Shown piece after piece: positions 9,307-17,141 of a DNA stretch of 64,000 nt. The translations under genes and the position numbers were made by a program. This DNA comes from PALSA-1006 sp964532405 (GTDB lineage Bacteria > Pseudomonadota > Gammaproteobacteria > Burkholderiales > Gallionellaceae). The notes under the pieces are model-generated. The model searched no databases. It had not been told where the DNA came from and saw only the letters and a list, made by a program, of their open reading frames with translations. Every line of letters begins with the position of its first letter. The first letter of the stretch is position 1. The stretch is taken from contig CAZHIC010000002.1 of NCBI GenBank assembly GCA_964532405.1, positions 74,230 to 138,229 on the forward strand, read 5' to 3'.

Positions 9307-10719
9307 ATGCTCTATCCCGTCATTCTTTCCGGTGGCTCCGGCACACGGCTATGGCCTCTTTCCCGCGCCGCTTTGCCGAAGCAGTTTTTACCGCTGGTTT
9401 CTGAAAAGACGATGTTCCAAGAAACACTAGGACGCCTACAGGGACTGTCAGGTATGGCTTCCCCCATTGTTGTATGCAACAACGAACATCGTTTTTTGGC
9501 GGCGGAGCAATTGCGGGCAATTGCTATCGCGCCACTGGAACTAATACTTGAGCCTTTCGGGCGCAATACTGCGCCCGCCGTAGCCGCTGCCGCTTTCACC
9601 GCCCAATCAAAAGATGCCAATGCCGTTCTGTTGGTTTTGCCAGCGGATCATCTTATTCAGAACGTGAAGGGATTCCATCGCGCCATTCAGTCCGCACTAA
9701 CATTGGCACAGCAAGACAAACTGGTTACTTTTGGCATCACACCAAATGAACCCGCAACTGGCTTCGGTTACATTGAGCGCGGCACTGTTCTGCAGGCTGC
9801 TGATCAAGCCTATACAGTCGCACGCTTCGTTGAAAAACCCGATCTTGAAAAAGCAAAAGAATTCCTAGCTTTCGGTAATTTCTTTTGGAATAGCGGCATG
9901 TTCGTTTTCAAGGCGTCGACCTATCTTGCCGAATTGCAGCAGCATCGCCCCGATATTTACACTGCCGCACACCTTGCTTGGAAACTCAGCCACCGCGACC
10001 TTGATTTCTGTCGATTGGACGAAGCCGCGTTTGCCGAGTGTCCATCTGACTCTATCGACTATGCCGTCATGGAGCATACAAAATCAGCTGCCATGGTGAC
10101 GGTGGACATTGGCTGGAGTGATATAGGCTCTTGGTCTTCGCTGGCCGTCGCCAGCGCACAGGATGCACGCGGCAACGCTTTGCGCGGCGATGTGTATGCA
10201 GCTGAAACAGACAACTGCTATATCCGCTCCGAAAGCCGTCTGGTTGCCGCCATTGGCGTAAAGGATCTGGTCATCGTGGAAACCGCCGATGCCATTTTGG
10301 TCACCCACAAGGATGCAGCGCAGGATGTAAAACATACCGTCGAATATCTCAAACAGGCGGAACGCTCCGAGCATCTGGTACATCGCCGCGTTTACCGTCC
10401 GTGGGGTTATTACGAGGGTATCGATATCGGTGAACGCTTTCAGGCAAAGCGCATTACGGTCAATCCCGGCGCCAAGCTCTCGTTGCAAAAACACCAGTTC
10501 CGCGCCGAACATTGGGTGGTCGTTTCCGGAAAGGCTCGTGTGACACGCGGAGAAGACTCACTTGTTTTAAATGCGGATCAATCTACCTACATTCCGCTTG
10601 GTGTTATTCATCGTCTGGAAAACATAGGTACCGATCCGCTACATCTTATTGAAGTTCAGTCAGGCTCTTATTTGGGCGAGGATGACATCGAGCGCTTTGA
10701 GGATGATTACAAACGGTAA
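9307..10719 (+). CDS. manC: Mannose-1-phosphate guanylyltransferase / mannose-6-phosphate isomerase
   Basis: A 470-residue type II bifunctional protein. The N-terminal nucleotidyltransferase has GGSGTRLWPLSR (about 9-20) plus the FVEKPD block (near residue 178). The C-terminal cupin carries the isomerase signature RPWGYYE and the NPGAKLSLQKHQFRAEHW stretch with metal-binding histidines. It makes GDP-mannose, the substrate of the divergently encoded gmd. The start is the ATG at 9307, 102 nt from the gmd start. The length matches the AlgA/ManC family. Confidence 0.96.
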   Translation: MLYPVILSGGSGTRLWPLSRAALPKQFLPLVSEKTMFQETLGRLQGLSGMASPIVVCNNEHRFLAAEQLRAIAIAPLELILEPFGRNTAPAVAAAAFTAQSKDANAVLLVLPADHLIQNVKGFHRAIQSALTLAQQDKLVTFGITPNEPATGFGYIERGTVLQAADQAYTVARFVEKPDLEKAKEFLAFGNFFWNSGMFVFKASTYLAELQQHRPDIYTAAHLAWKLSHRDLDFCRLDEAAFAECPSDSIDYAVMEHTKSAAMVTVDIGWSDIGSWSSLAVASAQDARGNALRGDVYAAETDNCYIRSESRLVAAIGVKDLVIVETADAILVTHKDAAQDVKHTVEYLKQAERSEHLVHRRVYRPWGYYEGIDIGERFQAKRITVNPGAKLSLQKHQFRAEHWVVVSGKARVTRGEDSLVLNADQSTYIPLGVIHRLENIGTDPLHLIEVQSGSYLGEDDIERFEDDYKR

Positions 10720-10743
10720 TTTATCCTTAAAAACTCAGTTACC

Positions 10744-10851
10744 CACAGAGCACAGAGAAGAAACAGGGGGTTATCAAAGATTCGGGTGTCTCTTTTTTGG
10801 TGAGTGCGTAATTCTTGGACATTCCTTATCTTTCTCTGTGAATTCTGTGGC
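10744..10851. repeat. CACAGAG-type inverted repeat downstream of manC
   Basis: The arms are CCACAGAGCACAGAGAA (from about 10745) and TTTCTCTGTGAATTCTGTGG (to about 10851), with about 70 nt between. It is related in sequence to the perfect repeat inside apbE (23032-23106). No coding function is seen. Confidence 0.6.
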
Positions 10852-10879
10852 TTGAACTACGATTCTACCCCCATCCTAA

Positions 10880-10902
10880 CCTTCCCCCTTAAAGGGGGAA
10901 GG
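10880..10902. repeat. Short perfect palindrome CCTTCCCCCTT/AAGGGGGAAGG
   Basis: Two 11-bp arms almost touch, in the manC-ATPase gap. It is either a hairpin in RNA or a fragment of the longer repeat that follows at 10970. No T-run follows it, so it is not a convincing terminator. Confidence 0.6.
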
Positions 10903-10969
10903 ACTGGTTCGGTTTTGATGGAAAATCTCGGTTTAACCCAGATAATCCATTAGAAAATGCAGCCCACTT

Positions 10970-11062
10970 CCCCCTTTGTAAAAGGGGGATTGAGGGGGAT
11001 TTTTTGCACTCGGATGAAATTCAAATCCCCCCTACCCCCCCTTTTGCAAAGGGAGGAATGTC
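10970..11062. repeat. Family B long imperfect inverted repeat (MITE-like)
   Basis: The left arm (about 10972-11003) and right arm (about 11025-11060) pair over roughly 35 nt, each built from CCCCCTTT...AAAGGGGG blocks. The same style of sequence, in longer form, is inserted in apbE (22446-22595). The rest of the 569-nt gap (11063-11254) shows no gene that I can support. Confidence 0.6.
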
Positions 11063-11254
11063 GCTTCGTAGCACAGTCTGGCTCTAATGGACTTTCTGGG
11101 TTTAACCCTATCCCTTTTCGGCAATCTACGGGCAAACAGATTTGCAATCTGTTTTGTGACCGACTTAATAATTCGCCCTTACAAAAGCTGCATTCAGAGC
11201 TGAATCCAAGCCTGCAACCAACTCGACCATTTTGCACGCCACAAAAACAAAGTC

Positions 11255-11288
11255 GCGACTAAATACACTTATATGTTAAATTAGTCGC
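11255..11288 (+). promoter_or_regulatory. Inverted repeat abutting the ATPase start codon
   Basis: GCGACTAA (11255-11262) and TTAGTCGC (11281-11288) are perfect 8-bp arms ending at the base before the ATG at 11289. The AT-rich middle contains TATATG and could hold the -10 box. AGTCGCGACT at 11251-11260 is itself palindromic. It could be an operator or a start-site hairpin. Confidence 0.4.
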
Positions 11289-12422
11289 ATGAAGCGCTAT
11301 CTTGACAATCTGGTGCTTGCCGACCTTGCCATCAAAACGGTTGTGCTGACAGGGCCGCGACAAGTGGGTAAAACCACTCTGAGTCGACAGCTGATGCAGT
11401 CTTTCGGTAATGCGCAGTATTTAAACTGGGATGTGTTGGCTGATCGCGTGGTATTGCAGCGGCAGTCTTGGAGCCCTCGCGCAGGCGTACTGGTGATGGA
11501 TGAGATTCACAAGATGTCGGACTGGAAGGGGTGGCTCAAGGGCGTTGTGGATGGGAAACCGGCGGGACAATCACTGCTGGTGACGGGAAGTGCCCGCATG
11601 GAGACTTTTCGCCAGAGCGGCGATTCGTTGGCAGGAAGGTACTTTGCATTCAGGTTGCATCCGATTTCTGTGCGCGAATGGTGCGAACATAAAGGTGTTA
11701 GTCCTGCCGTAGCGCTCGATCACTTGTTGGAGCGGGGCGGGTTCCCGGAACCTTGTTTGGCTACCGATTTAATTCAAGCCGACCGTTGGCGCGCACAGTA
11801 TTTCACCGATCTGATTCGCGAGGATGTGCTTGAGTTTTCGCGCTTACATGAGATCAATACGATGCGACTGTTTGTCGAGTTGCTGCGTGAGCGCGTGGGA
11901 TCTCCGTTGTCTTTGGCCTCAATTGCCCGCGACTTGGCCGTTGCCCCCGCAACCTTGAAACGTTACTTGGATATATTGCAGGCGTTGTTCATCGTCTTTA
12001 CGGTGCATCCGTGGCATCGCAACGTCGGGCGCGCTATTCTACAAACGCCGAAGGTATATTTTTTCGATACCAGTCTAGTTCGTGCTGATCAAGGCGTACG
12101 CTTGGAGAATGCCGTGGCCTGTATGCTGTTAAAGCAGGCCCATTTTCTTCAGGACAGCGAGGGGAGAGAGGCTGGTCTACATTACATCCGCACGAAGGAC
12201 GGTGCTGAGATTGATTTTTCACTTAGCGAAGCGGGCAAATTGACACAGCTAATCGAATGCAAGTTGGGCGACAATAAACTGCACCGGGCTTTAGCCAGAT
12301 TTGCGGAACAGTTTGCCGATGCGGAAGCCGTGCAAATCGTTTATGACTTGCGCCAAGAAGAGTTCCGTAATGGCATTGCCATCACCGATGCGGCAAATTG
12401 GCTGGCGCGGTTAGCGGCATGA
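11289..12422 (+). CDS. AAA ATPase with DUF4143 C-terminal domain
   Basis: A 377-residue P-loop protein: Walker A GPRQVGKTT (22-30), Walker B LVMDEIH (about 68-74), then a GSARMETFRQSGDSLAGR sensor block (100-117). The C-terminal half is of the DUF4143 type and ends in a nuclease-like AEIDFSL...LIECKLGD motif (about 307-330). The biological role of this widespread family is not settled; members are often near toxin-antitoxin or defence genes, as here. It stands alone on the plus strand and converges on the MNT/HEPN genes. I do not assign a substrate. Confidence 0.88.
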   Translation: MKRYLDNLVLADLAIKTVVLTGPRQVGKTTLSRQLMQSFGNAQYLNWDVLADRVVLQRQSWSPRAGVLVMDEIHKMSDWKGWLKGVVDGKPAGQSLLVTGSARMETFRQSGDSLAGRYFAFRLHPISVREWCEHKGVSPAVALDHLLERGGFPEPCLATDLIQADRWRAQYFTDLIREDVLEFSRLHEINTMRLFVELLRERVGSPLSLASIARDLAVAPATLKRYLDILQALFIVFTVHPWHRNVGRAILQTPKVYFFDTSLVRADQGVRLENAVACMLLKQAHFLQDSEGREAGLHYIRTKDGAEIDFSLSEAGKLTQLIECKLGDNKLHRALARFAEQFADAEAVQIVYDLRQEEFRNGIAITDAANWLARLAA

Positions 12423-12503
12423 ACGGGGATTTTGGCTGCAATGGATAATCCGAGTTGCGCAAAAACTGCCCGTCTCTGCGAGCCTTAAACTCAATTAATT
12501 GAG

Positions 12504-12529
12504 CACCAGCCTTTGCTGGTGAGACGAAT
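12504..12529 (+). terminator. Hairpin after the ATPase gene
   Basis: CACCAGC-CTTT-GCTGGTG is a perfect 7-bp stem with a 4-nt loop (12504-12521), followed after a few bases by a short T-run (AATTTTT). It is 80 nt after the ATPase stop and could end that transcript. Confidence 0.45.
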
Positions 12530-12561
12530 TTTTAGAGATACTTAATCAACGCTTCTTTAGT

Positions 12562-13041
12562 TTAAACCCAGCCGCGCTTCTCGATTTCAGCAATCATTTT
12601 GTCGGCAATGGCAACGAGTGTGGGCACGAAGGTGTGGCCGGTTTGTAGCGCACTGGCAAGCACTTCCATGTCTTCAACATATTCGTGGATCATTTGATTT
12701 CTGAGATTACGGATAGTCATCCACTCATCTGAAGATGTTATCCACCCCAAGCGTTCCGCACGATCAAGATTGTCGATGGCTGCCGATGTTTTTTCACCCA
12801 TCGCATTTAATAACAGCGGTAAGAGCTTGTCGCCGACTGTATCTTGAAGACGACTAAATCGCCCCACAAAGGCTTCAACCCGTTCAGCCAAATCTACGTC
12901 GGTTTCCAGTTGACTCACCTCAACATGAGTGAAGGGTGCGGCAAACAACCTGCTGTCTGTTGTTAAAAGGTGCAGGCATTCTTTACGCACAACTCGCGTC
13001 AAAAATTGGAGGCGCAATAATTGCCGGGGGTTCGCATTCAT
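12562..13041 (-). CDS. HEPN-domain protein, second HepT-like toxin candidate
   Basis: A 159-residue, mainly helical protein with the HEPN RNase motif RX4HXY: R114, H119 and Y121 in RNQMIHEY. HepT toxins use the Arg/His pair to cut RNA, and the tyrosine is the residue that the partner MntA adenylylates. The gene overlaps the preceding nucleotidyltransferase gene by 4 nt (13038-13041), the normal arrangement for an MNT/HEPN pair. It is longer than classic HepT and not close to the neighbouring copy, so the pair is probably an independent type. Toxicity is inferred only. Confidence 0.75.
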   Translation of the reverse strand: MNANPRQLLRLQFLTRVVRKECLHLLTTDSRLFAAPFTHVEVSQLETDVDLAERVEAFVGRFSRLQDTVGDKLLPLLLNAMGEKTSAAIDNLDRAERLGWITSSDEWMTIRNLRNQMIHEYVEDMEVLASALQTGHTFVPTLVAIADKMIAEIEKRGWV

Positions 13042-13337
13042 AGTAGCTGCCCTTCGGTGTAAGCGATGTCATGTATGGGCAGGCGCATGAGGTTGGGGGC
13101 GCTCAGCAAGACATCCACTTTTCGTCCTTGCATGACGCGCGACACCAGTGCCGACATCTGTGCAGAAATTAGCGCGGGATTGTCCACCGATTCGGTGAGT
13201 TCAAGCATCAAATCAAGATCACCACCGCGCGCCGCATCATCCAACCTTGAGCCGAACACTCGAACACGCACACTCGAACCCACAACTTGACGGGCAAGTT
13301 GGCGTATCGCTTCGATTTGGGCTTCAGTGAGGCGCAT
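13038..13337 (-). CDS. Minimal nucleotidyltransferase (MNT) antitoxin candidate
   Basis: A 99-residue protein with the polymerase-beta type signature G29-S30 followed by D40 and D42 (GSRLDDAARGGDLDLML). VDVLL later in the chain gives the third acidic residue. Such small MNT proteins pair with HEPN proteins and, in studied cases, neutralise them by adenylylation. It starts 14 nt after the hepT stop and overlaps the HEPN gene behind it. The GSX9DXD spacing is one residue shorter than in the neighbouring MntA. Confidence 0.78.
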   Translation of the reverse strand: MRLTEAQIEAIRQLARQVVGSSVRVRVFGSRLDDAARGGDLDLMLELTESVDNPALISAQMSALVSRVMQGRKVDVLLSAPNLMRLPIHDIAYTEGQLL

Positions 13338-13351
13338 ATAGAAAACTCATG

Positions 13352-13768
13352 TCATTTCTGCAAGCGAATTGCAACCACCTTGGCGAACTCTGAAAAGTCG
13401 GCCAGATGATATTTCACAATACTATGCACAATGTCCCAGTTGATGCTTTCGTAATTGTGCACCGCGATATTTCGAAAGCCCACAGCTTTTTTGAGACTTC
13501 CCGCAAGTTGAGTATTCAATACCCCCGCCTCTGCCAACAAGTCAAAAGTTTGACCCATCGTACCCGGAGGCATCACCTCCATACCGGCAATCAGATGCGC
13601 GCCTATATCTACTGAAATTTGTACCGCGCGACTGAGGTTGAGCGCGATGATGTCTTGCAGATCGATATCGCTGGCGAGCACAGTGGCATCCTGCGGGCAC
13701 TTTGTTTCTATACGCCACAAACAGCGGCGCAACGATTCCAGCTTTTGCTCTACAACTTCCCGATCCAT
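13352..13768 (-). CDS. hepT: HepT-like HEPN RNase toxin (DUF86)
   Basis: A 138-residue HEPN protein with the full RX4HXY motif (R99, H104, Y106 in FRNIAVHNY). This is the DUF86/HepT subgroup of type VII toxin-antitoxin systems: an RNase inactivated when MntA transfers AMP to the motif tyrosine. All three catalytic or regulatory residues are present, so it looks active. The start overlaps the 3' end of the mntA-like gene by 19 nt. Length and motif position agree with known HepT proteins. Confidence 0.87.
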   Translation of the reverse strand: MDREVVEQKLESLRRCLWRIETKCPQDATVLASDIDLQDIIALNLSRAVQISVDIGAHLIAGMEVMPPGTMGQTFDLLAEAGVLNTQLAGSLKKAVGFRNIAVHNYESINWDIVHSIVKYHLADFSEFAKVVAIRLQK

Positions 13769-14181
13769 GACATCCTCCTTTCCGCAAGCAATCTGGTTCG
13801 ATACGGCATGAAGTCTTCCTGTTCAAACAGATGTCGACTAATCAACTCGCCGTACAAGGTATCACTGCCCAACACTCTTCTTCCATGGCGCACTATTTGT
13901 CCAAGCAATGGCTCTGATACGACACCGAGATCAATCAAATCAATTGCGCGCCCAGTGCGTTGAGCCAATGCAGCGATCAGTGCCATTTTTTCCTGGGCAG
14001 TCAATATATGGTTGGCAGCAACCGCTATATCCAGATCACTATCCGCACGCTGGCGTCCTTTGGCTACAGACCCAAATAAGACAGCAAGTATGATGTCAGG
14101 AAAATGCGCCAGTGCATTTCCGAGCTCGGCATCCATGTTGCGGTCAATATGAGCAATCGCTTCTGTCATGACAGTTGTCAT
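13750..14181 (-). CDS. mntA: MntA-like adenylyltransferase antitoxin
   Basis: A nucleotidyltransferase with a clean GSX10DXD site (GSVAKGRQRADSDLD) and a later AIDLIDL acidic strand. It is the probable antidote of the overlapping hepT. I chose the ATG at 14181 (MTTVMTEA, 143 residues). The frame extends to an ATG at 14232, but that lies only about 12 nt from a TATAAT (14244-14249) that probably belongs to the promoter, and family members have a short N-terminus. An ATG at 14169 is a further possibility. Confidence 0.85.
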   Translation of the reverse strand: MTTVMTEAIAHIDRNMDAELGNALAHFPDIILAVLFGSVAKGRQRADSDLDIAVAANHILTAQEKMALIAALAQRTGRAIDLIDLGVVSEPLLGQIVRHGRRVLGSDTLYGELISRHLFEQEDFMPYRTRLLAERRMSWIGKL

Positions 14182-14315
14182 CCAATACCGAAGAGGGTTA
14201 ATGCTGTTACGCGAGATGCGTCCTTGTTGCATCGTTTGCAGATTATAATTCAGCCCCGTTCACTGAGCGATTTATTGTTCTCCAATGAGATGCCAATTAG
14301 CAGTGCCGTTAACTC

Positions 14316-15359
14316 ATGCCTGACATCCTACTGATTAAAACCTCTTCGCTGGGCGATGTGCTGCACAATCTCCCGGTGGTGACGGATATTTGCAAACACC
14401 TTCCCGGTGCAAATATCGACTGGGTGGTGGAAGAAAGCTTCGCGGCACTTCCCGCATTGCATCCGAAAGTGAGGCATGTCATTCCAGTAGCGATTCGGCG
14501 CTGGCGCAAATCGTGGTGGTCCTCTCGTGCGGAGATGCAATCCATTTGTCGCAAATTGCGCGATCAACATTACGATTTTGTTCTGGACACCCAAGGCTTA
14601 TTCAAAAGCGCTTTGATCACCCGCTGTGCAAATCAGCCGCGCTGCGGCTACGACTGGAAAAGCGCGCGCGAACCTATCGCCAGCTTATTTTATGATCGCA
14701 CTTTTTCCGTGCCAAGAAACCAACATGCCGTTGAGCGCAACCGCCAATTAGCCGGACTGGCGCTGGGTTACACGCCGTATGGTTCGCCCGAATACGGCAT
14801 CCAATCTCCGCCGTTGGAGCTGTCTTGGGTTTCCCAATCTAACGGGCATACCCGTTCCCCTCTCCCCAACCCTCTCCCGCAAGCAGGCGAGGGGGCAAAC
14901 GAATCGCTGCGCGAATTTCATGTTCAGCCTTATGTCGTGCTGCTTCACGCCACGAGCCGCGACGATAAATTATGGGAAGAAACGAATTGGATAGCGCTGG
15001 GCAAGCAGTTAGCCAGTGATGGCTTTCAACTCGTTTTACCTTGGGGCAACGCAAAGGAAAATGCGCGCAGCGAACGTCTGGCTGCAGCAATACCCAATGC
15101 CGTCTGCCCGCCCCGACTGAATCTTGTCGAAGCCGCCGCTCTGTTAGGACATGCTCATGCAGTCATCGGCGTGGACACGGGTTTGAGCCATCTTGCCGCC
15201 GCACTGAACGTGCCGACTATCGGCATCTATACCGCTACCGACCCCGGACTCACCGGCCTGTACGCCGGAAACAGGGCAATCAATCTGGGAAGCGCGCGAA
15301 CCTCTCCGTCGGTCGATAAGGTCTTATCCACCTTAACGCAATTGCTTGCCCATGCTTAG
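14316..15359 (+). CDS. waaC: LPS heptosyltransferase I with repeat-encoded linker
   Basis: A 347-residue GT9 family protein that adds the first L-glycero-D-manno-heptose to Kdo in the LPS inner core. The N-terminal domain begins ILLIKTSSLGDVLHNLP (4-20). The C-terminal domain contains the ADP-heptose binding block GVDTGLSHLAAAL. Residues about 178-203 (SPLPNPLPQAGEGANES and flanks) do not belong to the family; they are encoded by a dispersed repeat inserted at the linker between the two Rossmann folds. The frame is kept. waaA follows with an 8-nt overlap. Confidence 0.94.
   Translation: MPDILLIKTSSLGDVLHNLPVVTDICKHLPGANIDWVVEESFAALPALHPKVRHVIPVAIRRWRKSWWSSRAEMQSICRKLRDQHYDFVLDTQGLFKSALITRCANQPRCGYDWKSAREPIASLFYDRTFSVPRNQHAVERNRQLAGLALGYTPYGSPEYGIQSPPLELSWVSQSNGHTRSPLPNPLPQAGEGANESLREFHVQPYVVLLHATSRDDKLWEETNWIALGKQLASDGFQLVLPWGNAKENARSERLAAAIPNAVCPPRLNLVEAAALLGHAHAVIGVDTGLSHLAAALNVPTIGIYTATDPGLTGLYAGNRAINLGSARTSPSVDKVLSTLTQLLAHA
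14847..14924. repeat. Family A palindromic repeat inside waaC (long form)
   Basis: The core CCCTCTCCCGCAAGCAGGCGAGGGGG is followed by a conserved tail, GCAAACGAATCGCTGCGCGA. The tail is nearly identical in the fliL-fliK copy at 56811-56830. The element is read here in a different frame and orientation from the copies in gmd and fliP, yet still contains no stop codon. Confidence 0.85.
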
Positions 15360-16641
15360 TCCGCGCGTCATTTACACTTTCTTACTTTGGCTGCTGCTGC
15401 CCTATGTGTTTTTCCATTTGCTGTGGCGCGGACGTAAACAAGCGGAGTACTTTCAACACATCCCCGAGCGTTTCGGTTTTTACCCTCTCAGCGCGAACAA
15501 GCCTGTCATCTGGCTGCATACCGTGTCGGTCGGCGAAACACGCGCTGCCGCGTCACTGATCCGGCGTTTATCGGAAAGCTATCCAAACCACCAATTGCTG
15601 CTCACGCACACCACCCCGACCGGACGTGCTGCCAGCGAGCAGTTATATGGCGACAGCGTCATACGGGTCTATCTGCCTTACGACTACCCTTTCGCCGTAA
15701 AGCGTTTTCTGCGCCACTTCCAACCGCGTATCGGCATCCTGCTGGAAACCGAGATATGGTTCAACCTCATCCACCTTTGCCACACTGAAAACACGCCGCT
15801 GCTTTTGCTCAATGCGCGTCTATCGGAGAAATCATTCAGACGCTATACGCGTTTCTCCAAACTTGCCCGTCAAGGCTTGAGCGAACTCGCTGGCATCGCC
15901 GCACAGACCGAAGCCGATGCACAACGCCTACGCGGCTTGGGTGCCGAAACAACCACAGTCATGGGAAATTTAAAATTCGATATTGAGCCGCCTCTCGCCA
16001 TGTTGGAACTGGGTAAGCAGCTGCGCAACTCATTCGGTATTGATCGCAAAATATTCCTCGCTGCGAGTACGCGAGAAGGGGAAGAAGCCCTGATCCTTGC
16101 CGCGCTCAAATCTATCGGCACGCCGCATTGGCTCACCGTCATCGTGCCACGCCATCCGCAACGTTTCGACGAGGTGGCCGCGCTCATCGAACGTTCGGGA
16201 TTCAAATATCAGCGCCGCAGCCGCGATGAAGCGATTCGCGCCGAAACTCAGATCGTGCTGGGCGACTCGATGGGCGAGATGTTTGCCTACTATGCGGCCT
16301 GCGATGCGGCCTTCATCGGGGGGAGTTTGCTGCCGTTCGGCGGCCAGAATCTGATCGAAGCCTGCGCCGTCGGCAAACCCGTCCTGATCGGCCCGCACAC
16401 ATATAATTTTGCGCAGGCCAGCGAACTTGCCATCGAACTGGGGGCAGCCCTGCGCTTAGAAGATGCCTCGGCGATGATGCGCGCCGTGAATGATTTATTC
16501 GGCAGCCCTGAGTCCATGAAAAAGATGGGCACGGCAGGTTTGCAATTCGTACAGTCTAGCCAGGGAGCAACAGAAATGGCGCTTTCGCAGGTAAGCAAGG
16601 CAATAAGCTCGCATTACAAGCAGGAACCAAAGAGGTGTTAG
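15352..16641 (+). CDS. waaA: 3-deoxy-D-manno-octulosonic acid (Kdo) transferase
   Basis: A 429-residue GT30 enzyme that transfers Kdo from CMP-Kdo to lipid A precursor at the inner membrane. An N-terminal membrane anchor (about 5-25) precedes the hallmark SVGETRAA with the catalytic glutamate, TTPTGRAA, and a C-terminal donor domain with GGSLLPFGGQNLIEACAVG. The ATG at 15352 overlaps the waaC stop by 8 nt (ATGCTTAG); an in-frame TTG at 15346 is less likely. The pairing with waaC is usual for the LPS core. Confidence 0.95.
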   Translation: MLSPRVIYTFLLWLLLPYVFFHLLWRGRKQAEYFQHIPERFGFYPLSANKPVIWLHTVSVGETRAAASLIRRLSESYPNHQLLLTHTTPTGRAASEQLYGDSVIRVYLPYDYPFAVKRFLRHFQPRIGILLETEIWFNLIHLCHTENTPLLLLNARLSEKSFRRYTRFSKLARQGLSELAGIAAQTEADAQRLRGLGAETTTVMGNLKFDIEPPLAMLELGKQLRNSFGIDRKIFLAASTREGEEALILAALKSIGTPHWLTVIVPRHPQRFDEVAALIERSGFKYQRRSRDEAIRAETQIVLGDSMGEMFAYYAACDAAFIGGSLLPFGGQNLIEACAVGKPVLIGPHTYNFAQASELAIELGAALRLEDASAMMRAVNDLFGSPESMKKMGTAGLQFVQSSQGATEMALSQVSKAISSHYKQEPKRC

Positions 16642-16647
16642 TAGGAG

Positions 16648-16689
16648 CGTGCCCTGCACGCGATAGAAATCATTCGCGTGCAGGGCACG
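16648..16689. repeat. REP-like hairpin with 15-16-bp arms
   Basis: CGTGCCCTGCACGCGA and TCGCGTGCAGGGCACG pair perfectly around a 10-nt loop, just after the waaA stop. It begins with GTAGGAGCGTGCCCTG, shared with the element at 16876. An A-run follows, so on the plus strand it is not a standard terminator. Confidence 0.7.
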
Positions 16690-16839
16690 CGCCAAAAAAA
16701 ACAAACAAGGGAAAATAATTTAGATCAAACCCAGAATGGGGAACACTTGAACTAATTCTTTTAACCCTATGTTGCGGTGGATGAAAAAGAATTTAAAAAT
16801 ATTGACATTTCCTTGAAATACAAGGATAATTTGCAAATC

Positions 16840-16849
16840 NNNNNNNNNN
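16840..16849. other. Assembly gap (10 N)
   Basis: Ten ambiguous bases lie between two REP-like elements in the waaA-tolC gap (16642-17141). The length is the kind of placeholder used by scaffolders, so the true distance and any content here are unknown. Confidence 0.98.
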
Positions 16850-16872
16850 AAATAGCAGTAACCAAAGTTGTT

Positions 16873-16935
16873 TTTGTAGGAGCGTGCCCTGAACGCTATA
16901 TATCTCTTTCGCTTCCCGGCCACGCTCCTACAAAA
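16873..16935. repeat. REP-like inverted repeat GTAGGAGCGTG...CACGCTCCTAC
   Basis: The arms TTTTGTAGGAGCGTG and CACGCTCCTACAAAA are perfect over about 15 bp with about 33 nt between. The GTAGGAGCG head is shared with 16641-16656 and recalls REP elements of pseudomonads. It sits next to the assembly gap. Confidence 0.7.
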
Positions 16936-16944
16936 CCTAAGCTG

Positions 16945-17080
16945 GACAAGCCGGAACCAAACAGGGTTTCACGCGGAGGCGCAGAGAAAAAACAAAGCGG
17001 GCTGGAAGCCTATATTCTCCGCGCCCTCCGCGTCTCCGCGTGAGAAAATCCTGTCATGTTTTGACATCATTTGACCGGTA
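16945..17080. repeat. Long dispersed repeat, copy 1 (family D)
   Basis: About 136 nt, nearly identical to 63857-64000. It contains an internal palindrome (TTTCACGCGGAGGCGC ... CTCCGCGTGAGAAA) and the unique tail TGTCATGTTTTGACATCATT. Copy 2 carries 8 extra bases in the left arm. The tail shows it is more than a simple hairpin. Confidence 0.85.
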
Positions 17081-17141
17081 AGTGACTAAAGCATTGTGTG
17101 ACTAACTGAACAGCTTCCCTGCAAGGGGAGGAGACTCGGAT

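Noticed and set aside
10880..11062. Possible CRISPR array
   Set aside because: The repeats are palindromic blocks of different lengths with no regular unit-spacer pattern and no cas genes nearby.
11289..14181. Defence island combining the ATPase and both MNT/HEPN pairs as one system
   Set aside because: The ATPase is on the opposite strand with its own terminator. Only proximity supports a joint system, so I report the parts separately.
16873..16935. Rho-independent terminator after waaA
   Set aside because: The loop is long and no T-run follows the stem; it fits a REP-like element better.
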